Shown here: positions 18,601 to 26,688 of the stretch, piece after piece | How positions within the stretch are numbered: the stretch's first letter is position 1 | Layout: every line of letters begins with the position of its first letter | Assembly: GCA_963757135.1 (NCBI GenBank) | Contig: CAVWQE010000006.1 | Location: 62,001 to 126,000 of the forward strand | DNA length: 64,000 nt | Direction: 5' to 3' | From: Gp1-AA145 sp963757135 | Lineage (GTDB): Bacteria; Acidobacteriota; Terriglobia; Terriglobales; Acidobacteriaceae | Program-made: the position numbers and the translations under genes | The notes under the pieces: model-generated | Database searches by the model: none | Seen by the model: only the letters and a program-made list of their open reading frames with translations | Told to the model about the DNA's origin: nothing

Positions 18601-19168
18601 CACCGGCCGATGTGGGAACCTGGAAGTCTCCCTGAGCACTGGAGGCGCCGGGGACCATGGCCTCGAGCTCAGCAACACTACGCCCATTAGCAGCAAGTCG
18701 GGTGACCTGTTGGCCGCTGATCACGTCACTGATCTCGCCGCTGTCGGATTGCACCTGGACGGCGCTCGCTTCCACGGTAATGCTCTCTTGCGCGTTACCA
18801 ACCTGAAGTTGGAAATCGACGCGACGCCGATCACCTACCTGGAGCGCGATGCTCTTCTGTTCCGCGACCTTAAAGCTTGCACCTTTCGCCTGAACGTTGT
18901 ATTGACCGATGTGAAGGTCGGCCGCGACGTACTGGCCAACGTCGTTGGTAGTGTAGTGACTTGCCTGCCCGGTATCAGTATTCGTGATGACGACCGAAAC
19001 ATTGGGCACCGCCGCCCCCGAAGGGTCAGTTACCGTGCCCAAAATTGTGGCTTCCTGCGCGAACGCCTGAAACGACCCGGCTAATAACAGGAAGAAGAGG
19101 ATCGTGATGAGGCGCAGGGCGTGGTTATTGAAAATCAGCCCAAAACTCTTTGCATGCGGTGATTTCAC
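15611..19168 (-). CDS. TonB-dependent receptor with carboxypeptidase-regulatory domain (Oar-like)
   Basis: About 1185 residues. I choose GTG at 19168 because GGAGG lies 6 nt upstream and the next residues form a signal peptide (LITILFFLLLAGSFQAFAQ); the frame is open to 19279. Order: CarboxypepD_reg-like beta-sandwich ('ILGTVTDPSGAAVPNVSVVI', about residues 40-120), plug domain ('HNLWLVDGGEAADRG', 'EYGLSSAGTISMVIKSGTK'), then a large barrel ending '...REFQLGAKLIF' with the C-terminal Phe needed for outer-membrane insertion. These receptors import oligosaccharides or siderophores with TonB energy. A LacI-type gene and a palindromic operator upstream suggest sugar control. Confidence 0.9.
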   Translation of the reverse strand: MKSPHAKSFGLIFNNHALRLITILFFLLLAGSFQAFAQEATILGTVTDPSGAAVPNVSVVITNTDTGQASHYTTNDVGQYVAADLHIGQYNVQAKGASFKVAEQKSIALQVGDRRRVDFQLQVGNAQESITVEASAVQVQSDSGEISDVISGQQVTRLAANGRSVAELEAMVPGASSAQGDFQVPTSAGGDFNVSFNGQRVVHNLWLVDGGEAADRGGGGGADVLPSMDAIAEFRTLTSNYSAEYGLSSAGTISMVIKSGTKKLHAEAFYYGRNDAFDARNYFNPAPNKVQELRFNDWGFNVGGPVAFKHTENPKTFFFYNMEWRRYVKGGLFNVNTPLASIYPDANGPGTGVALPATAANGNPIAVVAPSNIAALAAAGGCASFPAPGSPFPGNVIPSCLVDPNAAALLGAGIFPKPSNAWTFIGGANQPTTGKEEIVRVDHTFTDKFSVFGHFIADQAIQTYGTTQWSGDNVPSIGNTFNNPSYSYVIHATNLIRPNLLNEVAFNYNGNRIHILPQGVFQAPTGFTFNRIFTGDNVDNRIPDIHLAQAVGSNYTVNWLPWNNTADDYQVRDDLSWTRGSHQFKFGGGWSIYKKVQDYFAETQGGFSFDGSATSPGAGCNSQTTNCGFDYADFILGDAQHYAENAYKGTGYWNAISPHAYFQDNWRATRRLTLNLGLRWDGIPHTYEANGNQTNFYPNLYDPANLPQWTDASDTQIASTSPGLGASPIASLQGYQFYLNGMGFSGKNGVPKGLGKDSWLNFGPRLGFAYDLFGSGKTIVRGGYGLMYERIQGNDMYNGATNPPFGYSLGTTNVLLSNPHNTWAGGTVTVPIVPAGVVGISGYYPTPRVSQYSAGVQQQIAANAVLSVSYVGSVDRHQSYWQELDLPPQGLLPCLQQSSNCSGTQPAFNGAIPYQGYTSIKQAFNGGNSHYNSLQTELRGRVTRDLQLQVAYTLSRSIDPTTGNGGNGFDLNYVTNPYLGWKYDVGPSVFDRTHVALINFIYDIPIARNSTSRVMKSVVGGWQLSGIITMESGTPYNLGINGSNVASIFPGGDVANRPNLTGSVSYPKTPVVDPTSQQVTGIQWVNPGAFSLPAPGTWGNLGFDALRGPGRDDWNLSLFKTFIISESRGSRFEFRADAFNAWNHTQFGGGGQNGGFSNNFGSGNFGQITSAFDAREFQLGAKLIF

Positions 19169-19277
19169 GGCCAACCTCCAAAAAGTATTGCACTCGCGTC
19201 CAAGACTGGGACACGGGGAGAAGCTCCGAAGATGTGCGTCTTCGCCATCCGCGAATAGTTCGCGTCGGCGCGCGCAC

Positions 19278-19308
19278 AAACGTTTATCCGCTTCTAAAAC
19301 GTTTTAGA
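19278..19308. promoter_or_regulatory. Putative LacI-family operator pair
   Basis: A perfect 16-bp palindrome TCTAAAACGTTTTAGA (19293-19308), with a second AAACGTTT core centred 19 bp away (19278-19285). Both have the central CG typical of LacI/GalR operators. They lie about 110-140 bp upstream of receptor 1 and about 140 bp downstream of the LacI-type gene. Confidence 0.7.
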
Positions 19309-19446
19309 CTGTGACACCGGTGATTGCAGCTTGTCAAGTATTTTGTGAAAATAATTCAAGGAAGCTGCATTACTCACTCCGATAACGGCAGTGTGGGAGA
19401 TTAACTTCCTGCCAAAGGTAAGGCTCGCCGAAAATACGGGGCTTCG

Positions 19447-20505
19447 TTATCGATTTGTAGAAACTGGGCCCGTGGATTCCCTGACTACGAGTTGCGGTTG
19501 GAGAACGGTTTCTTCCGGCATGTCTTCACCGTGAATTTCCCTGAGTATGGTCGAGGCAGCGGCCGCCCCCATCGAAATTAGAGGTTGACGAATAGTGGTG
19601 AGACGTGGCGAGAAATATGCGGAGAACTCAAGGTCATCTACTCCGATCACTGAAATATCGTCTGGAACTTGCAGGCCCTGATCTTGGATCGCGCGAATCG
19701 CGCCAATCGCCGATTTGTCGTTGAACGCGAGCACAGCAGTGAATTGCTGTCGATTGTGTAAAAGCGTGGCTGCTCCATCGTAGCCGCGTTGCATCATCGA
19801 AATCTGATTCGTCGAAAAGTAAGTTCCCAATGTAACGGTGAGTTCCGGTCTTACCACCAAGCCCAATTCATGGGAAGCGCGCGAAATTGCCGCCCACCTA
19901 GCTTCAGTGTCACCGTTCTGTTCAGGGCCTTTGAAAAATGCCACGCGAGTATGGCCGAGGGCTTTCAGGTGTCCCAGACCGATACGTGCGATTTCGGAAT
20001 TATCAATCACGATCCGCTTCACACCAGGCGCCCTCGTGATATCCGATATCGCAACAACAGGAACGGGCATTGACTTCCTCAGCGGCGTATTGATAAAAAT
20101 CATGCCCTCCACCATGCGATCCATCAGCGTGTCCGGAGAGTTTTCAATTTGGACTGGTGCAAAGCGATGGCTCTCGACAAAATAGTTGAACTTCGCTTCC
20201 CCCAATTTGGACTCGATGCCGCTGATCAACATGGAGGAGAATTCGTCGCCGATCTCCGGAACTAACACTGCGATGCTGTAGGACCGTTTGTTTTGCAGAG
20301 ATCTGGCAAAAAGATTGGGGCGGTAATGAAATTTTTCGACGGCTTCCCAAATGCGTAGTTTGGTGGGGGCCGCTATCGTGCTCGCGAGCGGCGAATTGCT
20401 GAGAACAATAGAAATGGTGGTCGGAGAAAGTCCCAGATGCTCTGCAATGAATTTTAAAGTGACACGGTGTCCCTGGTTCTTGGCCCGTTTCTGGCGCGGC
20501 AACAT
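19447..20505 (-). CDS. LacI/GalR-family transcriptional regulator
   Basis: About 352 residues from Met at 20505 (the frame is open to 20538). The N-terminal helix-turn-helix and hinge ('TLKFIAEHLGLSPTTISIVL', then 'YRPNLFARSLQNKRS') are followed by a periplasmic-binding-protein-like effector domain ('IAVLVPEIGDEFSSMLISGI', 'AVLAFNDKSAIGAIRAI', 'DDISVIGVDDLEFSAYFSPR', 'LTTIRQP'). This is the standard LacI length and layout, so a sugar or sugar phosphate is the likely effector. A TATACT -10-like box only about 10 bp upstream suggests a leaderless or near-leaderless mRNA. It lies directly upstream of receptor 1 in the same direction and probably controls it through the palindrome at 19293. Confidence 0.9.
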   Translation of the reverse strand: MLPRQKRAKNQGHRVTLKFIAEHLGLSPTTISIVLSNSPLASTIAAPTKLRIWEAVEKFHYRPNLFARSLQNKRSYSIAVLVPEIGDEFSSMLISGIESKLGEAKFNYFVESHRFAPVQIENSPDTLMDRMVEGMIFINTPLRKSMPVPVVAISDITRAPGVKRIVIDNSEIARIGLGHLKALGHTRVAFFKGPEQNGDTEARWAAISRASHELGLVVRPELTVTLGTYFSTNQISMMQRGYDGAATLLHNRQQFTAVLAFNDKSAIGAIRAIQDQGLQVPDDISVIGVDDLEFSAYFSPRLTTIRQPLISMGAAAASTILREIHGEDMPEETVLQPQLVVRESTGPVSTNR

Positions 20506-20968
20506 AAAGATGCTTAGTATACAGATTTCAGGACACACGGTGGTCGACCCCTTAAATTCTGTTCATCATTTCGCCAGTCGGCACAGGAATGCGACGAGCC
20601 GAGTTGCGACTTTGTTACGAATTCGGAACGAATAGGGTCTCGTTGACCTAGCGTATCGGGGATTTACGTCGGAAGTTCGACCGTGGGATGAAATACATTT
20701 ACACTCCCCGCCCGCGTGCGTGTGGTGATCTACCCTCTCTACCTGCTCTACCCTCGCGAGCTCCACACGAGAATCCGCCCGCCAGACGGGATGTATCGCG
20801 CTGCAACTCGGAGACGGCTCCCTGGAGCTGTTGCCAGATCTCTGGGCGTACCGTAGCTGGCGTAGGCGAGAATTCTCCCGATCGCCAGCGTAAGAGCGTG
20901 TGGGGAGAGATCCACCCGGCACTTTGGTCCGCCGCTGCTGTAAATGCTATGAGGAGAATGCTAGGACA
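20506..20968. other. No recognisable gene
   Basis: No frame with family features. A pyrimidine-rich stretch (CTACCCTCTCTACCTGCTCT, near 20731) is visible. This probably holds the promoter region of the LacI-type gene plus decayed sequence leading to an IPT/TIG fragment. Confidence 0.3.
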
Positions 20969-21076
20969 CTATTGCACTGCGAACACACTGTCTAGGCTAT
21001 AGGAGCTGCCGTCCGGATTCGAGATCACAACCTGCGCCGCACCAGGCGTAATCGGAGGCACAGAAACTTGGCTGGA
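20969..21076 (-). pseudogene. IPT/TIG domain C-terminal remnant
   Basis: About 35 residues ending 'ITPGAAQVVISNPDGSSYSL', then 'DSVFAVQ' and a stop. This is the last strand pair of an IPT/TIG immunoglobulin-like domain (family pattern: G.A.V.V.NPDG..S....F.V). No domain start is present upstream, where the SelA-like gene ends. A fragment of a surface protein is the best reading. Confidence 0.45.
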
Positions 21077-21083
21077 TTGCCTA

Positions 21084-22400
21084 TCACCCTGTTTTCGTGA
21101 GGGCTGCGCGAATTCGATCACCCACGATCGCATCTTCACCAGGCTGCAGCATCCAGACTCCAACCACCAGCGTGTTTGCGTCCGCCGAGATGCCTTGGTT
21201 GGGCTTCTGCCCGGTGTTCGGATTCAGTTCAATCGAAGGCGCCCCTGTGCGCAACGTCTGTACGATCTGACCAGTGGTGACGCCCGTGACGGCCGGATCG
21301 AAGCGTATGAGCAAATGAGGAACATGGTTCGCGATCCTGGGAACCACCGTCTCGGTCCGGACCGAAGGGATGCCCGTCACGGCACCGGCAATTAGATCGA
21401 CCCGCTTCCGGTAGTCACCCTGCATCGACTCTTCCGTGTGGGAGAGAACCCAATCGACCGCCGCCACCATGCCGACAATCTGTTCCTTCGCCACCTTCAT
21501 GCCGCGGCCGATTCCGTCGCCCGGATTATTGTTCGCATGCGCCAGATCGGTGAGGACCTTCCGTCCAAGCAGCAGGCCCGCGTTTTGCGGACCGCGCATT
21601 CCCTTGCCTCCGGAGAACGCTACGAGATCGAAACCCATGCCGGTGTACTTCCATAAATTCGAGATCGGAGGCATGTCCGCTGCAGCATCCAGATGGCACG
21701 GAATCTTGTAGTCGTGCGCCACTCGCAGCCACTCTTCCCGGCCAATCTGTGCGCTTCCAGCAATCCCGTCTTCATCCTCCGCCGCGTTGAAAAAATTTGT
21801 CATTACGGCATTGCCTGCGTCGCACGCGCGCTTGTAGCTGTCGAGTGTGACGACCTCAGTCACCCGCGCACCGCAGAGATACATGGCGCGGTCATATTCA
21901 TAACGATGCGCCTGCTGCACGATGACCTGATTCTTCTTGCCGTCGATCCCTTGAGGCATGTCCACAACGTTGATGTTGTTCGCATACTGCAGGCAGGCGG
22001 CAGTGGCCAGACTGATCGCTCCTGAAGCTCCCGACGTCACGACCGCACCCTCACACCTGAGGCGACGCGCGACGTACTCACCTGCCTTCTGCTGCAGCTC
22101 GTGTAAGCGCACCGGATGAAGCGCTGCGTTGTGCACCGCCGCCAGAACCTCCGGAGGCATGCAGGCAGCCGTCAACGTGGTATAAGTACCGGCCGCGTTG
22201 ATAATCGTCGGAACCCCAAGCTTCGCATAGTAATCGTCACCATCCGAAGCTGCCGCTGGCGACGACGTCGTCTGAGACGAAAGGCCTTTGGCGGACATAA
22301 CCAGCGGCGCCATGCCCAGGGCCGCGGCCACCGAACTGGCCCAGCCAAAAAAGCCGCGACGCGAAACAAAGCTTCGTTGCAATTCAGTCGATCCTGACAT
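21084..22400 (-). CDS. SelA-like PLP-dependent enzyme with Tat signal
   Basis: 438 residues. The N-terminus has a twin-arginine motif and helix (SRRGFFGWASSVAAALGMAP), so export by Tat is likely. The body is a fold-type I PLP enzyme of the SelA/DgaE group: 'NAAGTYTTLTAACMPPEVLA' near the start, 'GAVVTSGASGAISLATAACL', 'IPCHLDAAADMPP' (PLP-binding Asp) and 'LVAFSGGKGMRGPQNAGLLL' (Lys that would form the Schiff base). Family members include selenocysteine synthase and D-glucosaminate-6-phosphate ammonia-lyase. An exported version cannot act on tRNA, so an amino-acid or amino-sugar lyase is more likely; the substrate is unknown. It seems to be a single gene. Confidence 0.8.
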   Translation of the reverse strand: MSGSTELQRSFVSRRGFFGWASSVAAALGMAPLVMSAKGLSSQTTSSPAAASDGDDYYAKLGVPTIINAAGTYTTLTAACMPPEVLAAVHNAALHPVRLHELQQKAGEYVARRLRCEGAVVTSGASGAISLATAACLQYANNINVVDMPQGIDGKKNQVIVQQAHRYEYDRAMYLCGARVTEVVTLDSYKRACDAGNAVMTNFFNAAEDEDGIAGSAQIGREEWLRVAHDYKIPCHLDAAADMPPISNLWKYTGMGFDLVAFSGGKGMRGPQNAGLLLGRKVLTDLAHANNNPGDGIGRGMKVAKEQIVGMVAAVDWVLSHTEESMQGDYRKRVDLIAGAVTGIPSVRTETVVPRIANHVPHLLIRFDPAVTGVTTGQIVQTLRTGAPSIELNPNTGQKPNQGISADANTLVVGVWMLQPGEDAIVGDRIRAALTKTG

Positions 22401-22924
22401 GATGGCTGCTCCTTGTGTTCAGAAAATGTCCAGAAGCTTGTGGACAACAATGTATCGCGCAAACGGCTTTCACAGTTCGGGAAAAAAGCTGTGGCCATAG
22501 GTCAGAGAACCATCGGCGCCACTCGATGAACCGGCGCACCTAAAGACGCGTACCGGCCCACTTCCTTCAGTACAGCAACTTGGGAACCAGAACGATACGC
22601 ATGATATGGGCGGTTTCTCTTCGTAATGCTCGTGCTCAGGATTGGCTGCAGCCGGCAGTTGCCACCGCAGGCTCCTGCGCCATCACCAGGGTGGCGGGAA
22701 GCATAAAAATCACAAAAAAGATTCCACCTGCTTGCCCGGGTTGGGGCAATGAGTTCTATTAAAAGGGATGTCAAGAAAAAACTCCGCCCACAGCCGGAGG
22801 GGAGATGTTTTCTCGAGATCCAGCCCACTGTGATTTCGCTTCGCTAGAGAAGTTTGATTTGCCATTCTGATAAGTCTTCTCAGGTGAGTTAGCGGCGCCG
22901 TCGAGTTTGCGAGAAGCGACAAGC
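22401..22924. other. No recognisable gene
   Basis: Promoter side of the SelA-like gene and the right flank of an IS110 copy. Several short minus-strand frames overlap, and none shows a family pattern. Nothing further is supportable. Confidence 0.3.
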
Positions 22925-23081
22925 GAATGGCGACTCAAAGTCAACCATGGTTCTATTCGAGGCTCGTGGCCTATAGCTATTTCTGGTTATCAATACTTCC
23001 CTCGAACCGAGCATCTCGAGAACCCGACCGACCACTATCGGAGTGAACACTCAGAATGGAAGGCTCTTCACCAGCCGATGC

Positions 23082-24148
23082 TCAAGCTGCTTGTCGTTGC
23101 AACTGTTTGGGGTCGAAACTCACTCCCTTCTTCCATATGGTTAAGGTGATGGCGGCAATCTTCCGTGCCAGAGTGAGACGAGCCATGGTCGGGCGCATCC
23201 CACTGTCAACCCGAGTCAGATAAAAATCGTGCAAGGGCCCGGGGCGTGTGCTGGCAGATATGGCAGCACTTTGAATAGATTCTTCACATCTTTGTTATGG
23301 TTGTCATTCAGACCCCGCACCGTGATGCGCTCGCGGTTGCGTTGCAGTTTGCCGCGCACCGAGCGGTACTCACCACTATCGTGAATCTCGACCGCAAAAC
23401 CGCTGTACGCCCAAAGCTGCCGCTTGGTGCGAAAACGGTGGGGTGTCTGTAGCAGGGCCACCAGTAGAGCTGCCCGAATCGGACCGATCGAAGGAATCTG
23501 GCGAAGCAATTTCACCGCTACATGCTTGCGACTTTCCAGTACCAGCTGGCGGCGCGCTTCCAGACGCAGGGGTTCGAGACTATCCAGTTGCTGGTATAAA
23601 TGCTCAGCTCGAATCCGCACTCCTGGTTCCACCAGCTTGGCCAGCCATTCGGCGCGATGACGGGGAGCGTAGACGCTGGTGCCCGCACAGGGAATGGCCC
23701 AACTTCGGTAGATAGCTTTGATCCGATTCATCACCCGGGTCACATCTTTGGTGATGGTCAAATAGCTCCGCCCCAACTCTTTTAAGGCGCGTGTTCCATG
23801 CTTTCCGTGGTACACCGGCTTGACTTGGTGGGTGCGTAACAACTCCGCCAGCTTGCGCGCATCCACCCGATCACTCTTGTTGCCATCCTTCATCAGCGCA
23901 TTCTTGCGCGGATCGCAGACCACCAGCCGGCTGACGCGGGGCTTCAGCAGATCGTGTAACCAGGCAGCCGAGGTCCCCTCTTCGAAGGTCACCGCCAGAG
24001 TTCCCCGCAGTCCTTGAATAAACTCCACAATCGTGGCTGCCTTGGTTTCCAGCAGGCATTCCATGATCACCTTGCCATGCGTATCCATCACTGCAACCGA
24101 GATGGTGGCTTGATGAACATCCATTCCGATATACTTCTCTTGACTCAT
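23082..24148 (-). pseudogene. IS110-family transposase, frameshifted near the C-terminus
   Basis: The main frame runs from the ATG at 24148 for about 295 residues, with the DEDD/RuvC-like N-terminal domain ('YIGMDVHQATISVAVMD', 'FEEGTSAAWLHDLLKP', 'NKSDRVDARKLAELL') and the C-terminal Transposase_20 domain ('LLRQIPSIGPIRAALLVALL', 'RFRTKRQLWAYSGFAVE'). After 'KNLFK' one base is missing. In the next frame the end reads 'AAISASTRPGPLHDFYLTRV' and '...TMARLTLARKIAAITLTI', stopping at 23082-23084, which matches the C-terminus of the intact relative at 26689. About 65% identical to that copy by eye. IS110 transposases use a bridge RNA and leave no target duplication. Confidence 0.85.
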
Positions 24149-24217
24149 AAAGGCGCTCCTTTTCGGTAAGTGTGCTGTTCCAACGACTCACAACATACCG
24201 CAAAAGTGGGCGCCTTT
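24149..24217 (-). promoter_or_regulatory. SD-pairing hairpin upstream of IS110-A transposase
   Basis: On the minus strand AAAGGCGC...CTTTT pairs with AAAAGGAGCGCCTTT, whose AAGGAG is the ribosome-binding site. An inner CGGTA/TACCG stem follows. Compare 26624-26686 and 60840-60914. Confidence 0.6.
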
Positions 24218-24226
24218 TTATATTGC

Positions 24227-24250
24227 GTGATATAGAGATTTATCCCAATC
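24227..24250 (+). repeat. DR1 module B at the IS110-A upstream end
   Basis: GTGATATAGAGATTTATCCC, then AATC. It contains the module B core TATAGAGATTTATC, directly beside the upstream (left) end of the IS110. Confidence 0.65.
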
Positions 24251-24296
24251 GAGACATCCCGGGGATGTCGTGACCTAGCGTTGTCTTCCGCATGGT

Positions 24297-24473
24297 TTAG
24301 CGCAGCCAGGCATAGGCGAGCCCCAGTATTGAAACCAAGATCATTCCAACAAACACCGCATCCACGAGCCTGGACTTAACCAATTTCCAATCGGTTTTCG
24401 CGAAATGCGTTTCCTTTTTGACTGGTGCATCAATATGTGGCGCATCAACAAGTGAAGGAAATCGGATACTCAT
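24297..24473 (-). CDS. 58-residue single-pass membrane protein, unknown
   Basis: An ATG at 24473 with a good ribosome-binding site (AAGGAGACAGAGTCC just upstream) opens a 58-residue frame. It has a polar N-terminus (MSIRFPSLVDAPHIDAPVKK) and one C-terminal membrane helix (AVFVGMILVSILGLAYAWL) ending in Arg. This is a tail-anchored topology. No family recognised. The strong Shine-Dalgarno sequence and clean helix support coding. It stands between IS110-A and the broken DUF1254 gene. Confidence 0.6.
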   Translation of the reverse strand: MSIRFPSLVDAPHIDAPVKKETHFAKTDWKLVKSRLVDAVFVGMILVSILGLAYAWLR

Positions 24474-24599
24474 TGGACTCTGTCTCCTTGCAGACCTGTT
24501 GGGGGAGGGCTGGGGAGAGTGGCAGCGACATTATAGCGGGGGAATTGTGAATACGATGTCAAACTAGCTCCCGTCATAGAATCGGGCACTCGCTACGGG

Positions 24600-24624
24600 T
24601 CAATGAGTGCTAGATGTTACGCCA
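24600..24624 (+). repeat. DR1 module B fragment
   Basis: CAATGAGTGCTAGATGTTAC followed by GCCAG; one base is lost in the core. Confidence 0.5.
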
Positions 24625-24846
24625 GTTTGAGCGCGTCGGAACCAGTCGCTAACGCGGCTTGGGTGACTGGGCCACGAACAAAAAGCGCCCTCGGGCGTGA
24701 GACGACGCACCAGACGGCGAAACAAAGCGGCTAAAATCTCTGAGGAGACTCAAGCCTTTTTCATTCTTCACTCGCGCTTTCCCTTTACAATCCCTCGAAA
24801 GATGTATTCATGTACTTCTGTGTGTGATCGCCGCGTCACTAATTGG

Positions 24847-24878
24847 GGGTTTTGAGTGCTATAGAGATTTTTCGTCAA
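24847..24878 (+). repeat. DR1 module B
   Basis: GGTTTTGAGTGCTATAGAGA followed by TTTTTCGTCAA, with the core intact except one base. Confidence 0.65.
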
Positions 24879-25120
24879 GCGAGAAGATTTGCCTAGCAAG
24901 TTGGCGGTTTAATTCCTGTTTGCCGACAACTCATTAATTGATCAGAACCTAAATGCTTTTGGGCAAACGACCTTCCCAATCGCTCCCCGGGTTACGGCTT
25001 TGCCACGGAAAAGGCAAAACCGTTACCGCTACTTTTGACAGTGTGGCGATCTGTCATTCCATTCTAAGGTAGCGTCGGCGACAGTGACTTTACAGAGTTA
25101 ATACGCCAGGGAGAATCCTC

Positions 25121-26523
25121 ATGGCAGCGCAACCCATTCCACTTTCTAGGATCGACGATAAATTCGCTGGTGGTTTTCCCACACCCGAGACGGTGCAGCA
25201 GACCTATGACGATCTGGACCTGAACCGCGCCATCCAGATGTACCGAATTTTCTATCCGACGGTATCCGGATTCGCCATTATCAGCGGCACTATGCAGGTG
25301 GGTGTGCAACCCAACAAAGTGTTCGGCTCGATGGACACTCAGCCGCGACACGTCGGCTACACCCTCAATTCGGATACGCCTTACGGAGCCATCATCCTGG
25401 ATTTGAGTATTGGTCCTATGGTGGTCGAACTTCCGTCAGGACCGCTGATCGGCGCTGCGTTGGATGTGAATCAGCGCTGGATACTGGACATGGGTATTCC
25501 CGGACCAGACGCGGGCAAAGGCGGAAAACATTTGTTGCTGCCGCCCGGCTACAAAGGCGAGATTCCCACTGACTATCACGCAGCAACGTCGACTACCGAT
25601 CGCGTGATCGCCGCCGTGCGCACGCTTCCTGTCAATGGCGATGTCCCGGGGCCATCGAGCGCTTGAGAACGATCAAAGTGCATCCGCTGAATCCATCGTC
25701 AAGTTGGACCGACCCAACGTGGGTGGATATGACACCGACGCCGCAGGATACAACGCCGCATGCGTGGGAAGACAATTTCCAGTATTGGTAGGTGCTCTCC
25801 GACATCGTTAATTCCGAACCTCCCTTCGATGGCTATCGTGAGCACGACGGAGAACTGGCCGCGCTGGGCATCGCCAAAGGCCAGCCGTTCACACCGGATG
25901 CGCGGATGAAGCGCATTCTCGAACAAGCGGCAAAAAGCGGTTGTGCCCAGATGCGCGTGGAATCCTTCGCTGATCGTCGTCCCGATCGCGTCGTTTGGAA
26001 GGATCGGCGGTGGGAGTGGGCGTGGCTGCGTTTCGAGAACGGGTCCTTCGAAACCCCGAACTACACGGACACGTACGCTCGCGATAAATGGTTCTTTCAG
26101 GCGGTTGCCACTTCGCCTGCCATGTTTCGTCGTGATGCTGGCGCTGGTTCGCTCTATTGGTTGGGCTTGCGCGACAAGACAGGCGCGTTTCTCGCAGGGG
26201 CCAAGACCTACAAACTCTCCGTACCGCAGCCCGTTCCCGGAAAACTCTTTTGGTCGGTTACGGTATACGACGCTGAGACGCGCAGTCAGGTGCAAACAGA
26301 CCAGGGAAAAGCTGCCTTGCGCTCGCTATTTGAACTCAAGGACAAGTCCGGTTCCTCAACGGAACTCTATTTCGGTCCAAACACGCCGAAAGGCAAAGAA
26401 GGCGAGTGGATCAAGACAATCCCTGGCAGAGGGTGGTTCGTTTACTTCCGTATCTACGGACCGGAACAACCGGCATTCGACGGCTCCTGGAAACCGGGAG
26501 ATTTCGAGGAAGTGAAGAAGTAA
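25121..26523 (+). pseudogene. DUF1254/DUF1214 protein, broken by a frameshift and a TAG
   Basis: The N-terminal DUF1254 part is in frame from the ATG at 25121 ('AIQMYRIFYPTVSGFAIISG', 'NSDTPYGAIILDLSIGPMVV'). At about 25650 one extra base shifts the frame. The correct continuation reads 'AIERLRTIKVHPLNPSSSW' and '...HAWEDNFQYW', then TAG at about 25790, then 'VLSDIVNSEPPFDGYREHDG' and the DUF1214 part ('PGKLFWSVTVYDAETRSQVQ', 'ELYFGPNTPKGKEGEWIKT') to 26523. Two independent lesions argue for a real pseudogene. Members are beta-rich proteins, often secreted, of unknown function; no signal peptide is visible here. Confidence 0.8.
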
Positions 26524-26623
26524 CTGATCTTTAACGCCCGAAGATAGCGTGGTTTGGTGTCGATCCGCACTCAGGTCAAGTGACGAGCAAACCGGAAGTC
26601 AACTGTCGCAATCGCATTATAAG

Positions 26624-26686
26624 AGGGCGCCCCTTTTGGAGTAGGTTGTCATCGTTCGGGATGATCACCTACGAAAGGAGCACCCT
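26624..26686 (+). promoter_or_regulatory. SD-pairing hairpin upstream of IS110-B transposase
   Basis: Three nested stems: AGGGCGCCCCTTTT pairs with AAAGGAGCACCCT (two mismatches; the right arm contains the ribosome-binding site), GTAGGT (26641-26646) with ACCTAC (26667-26672), and TCATC (26649-26653) with GATGA (26660-26664). The whole leader up to the ATG can fold. Confidence 0.65.
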
Positions 26687-26688
26687 CA

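Larger units (their letters stand above)
22925..24226 (-). mobile_element. IS110-family element A (frameshifted)
   Basis: Consists of a structured leader (24149-24217), a transposase with one frameshift (23082-24148) and a non-coding 3' region (22925-23081) that resembles the one downstream of the intact IS at 26612. The upstream end abuts a DR1 module B at 24227. A 3'-truncated, nearly identical copy lies at 42376-42887. Confidence 0.8.
24474..25120. other. Intergenic region with two DR1 modules
   Basis: No gene is supported. It holds DR1 module B copies at 24600-24624 and 24847-24878, and otherwise AT/GC-mixed sequence with no recognisable frame. Confidence 0.35.
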
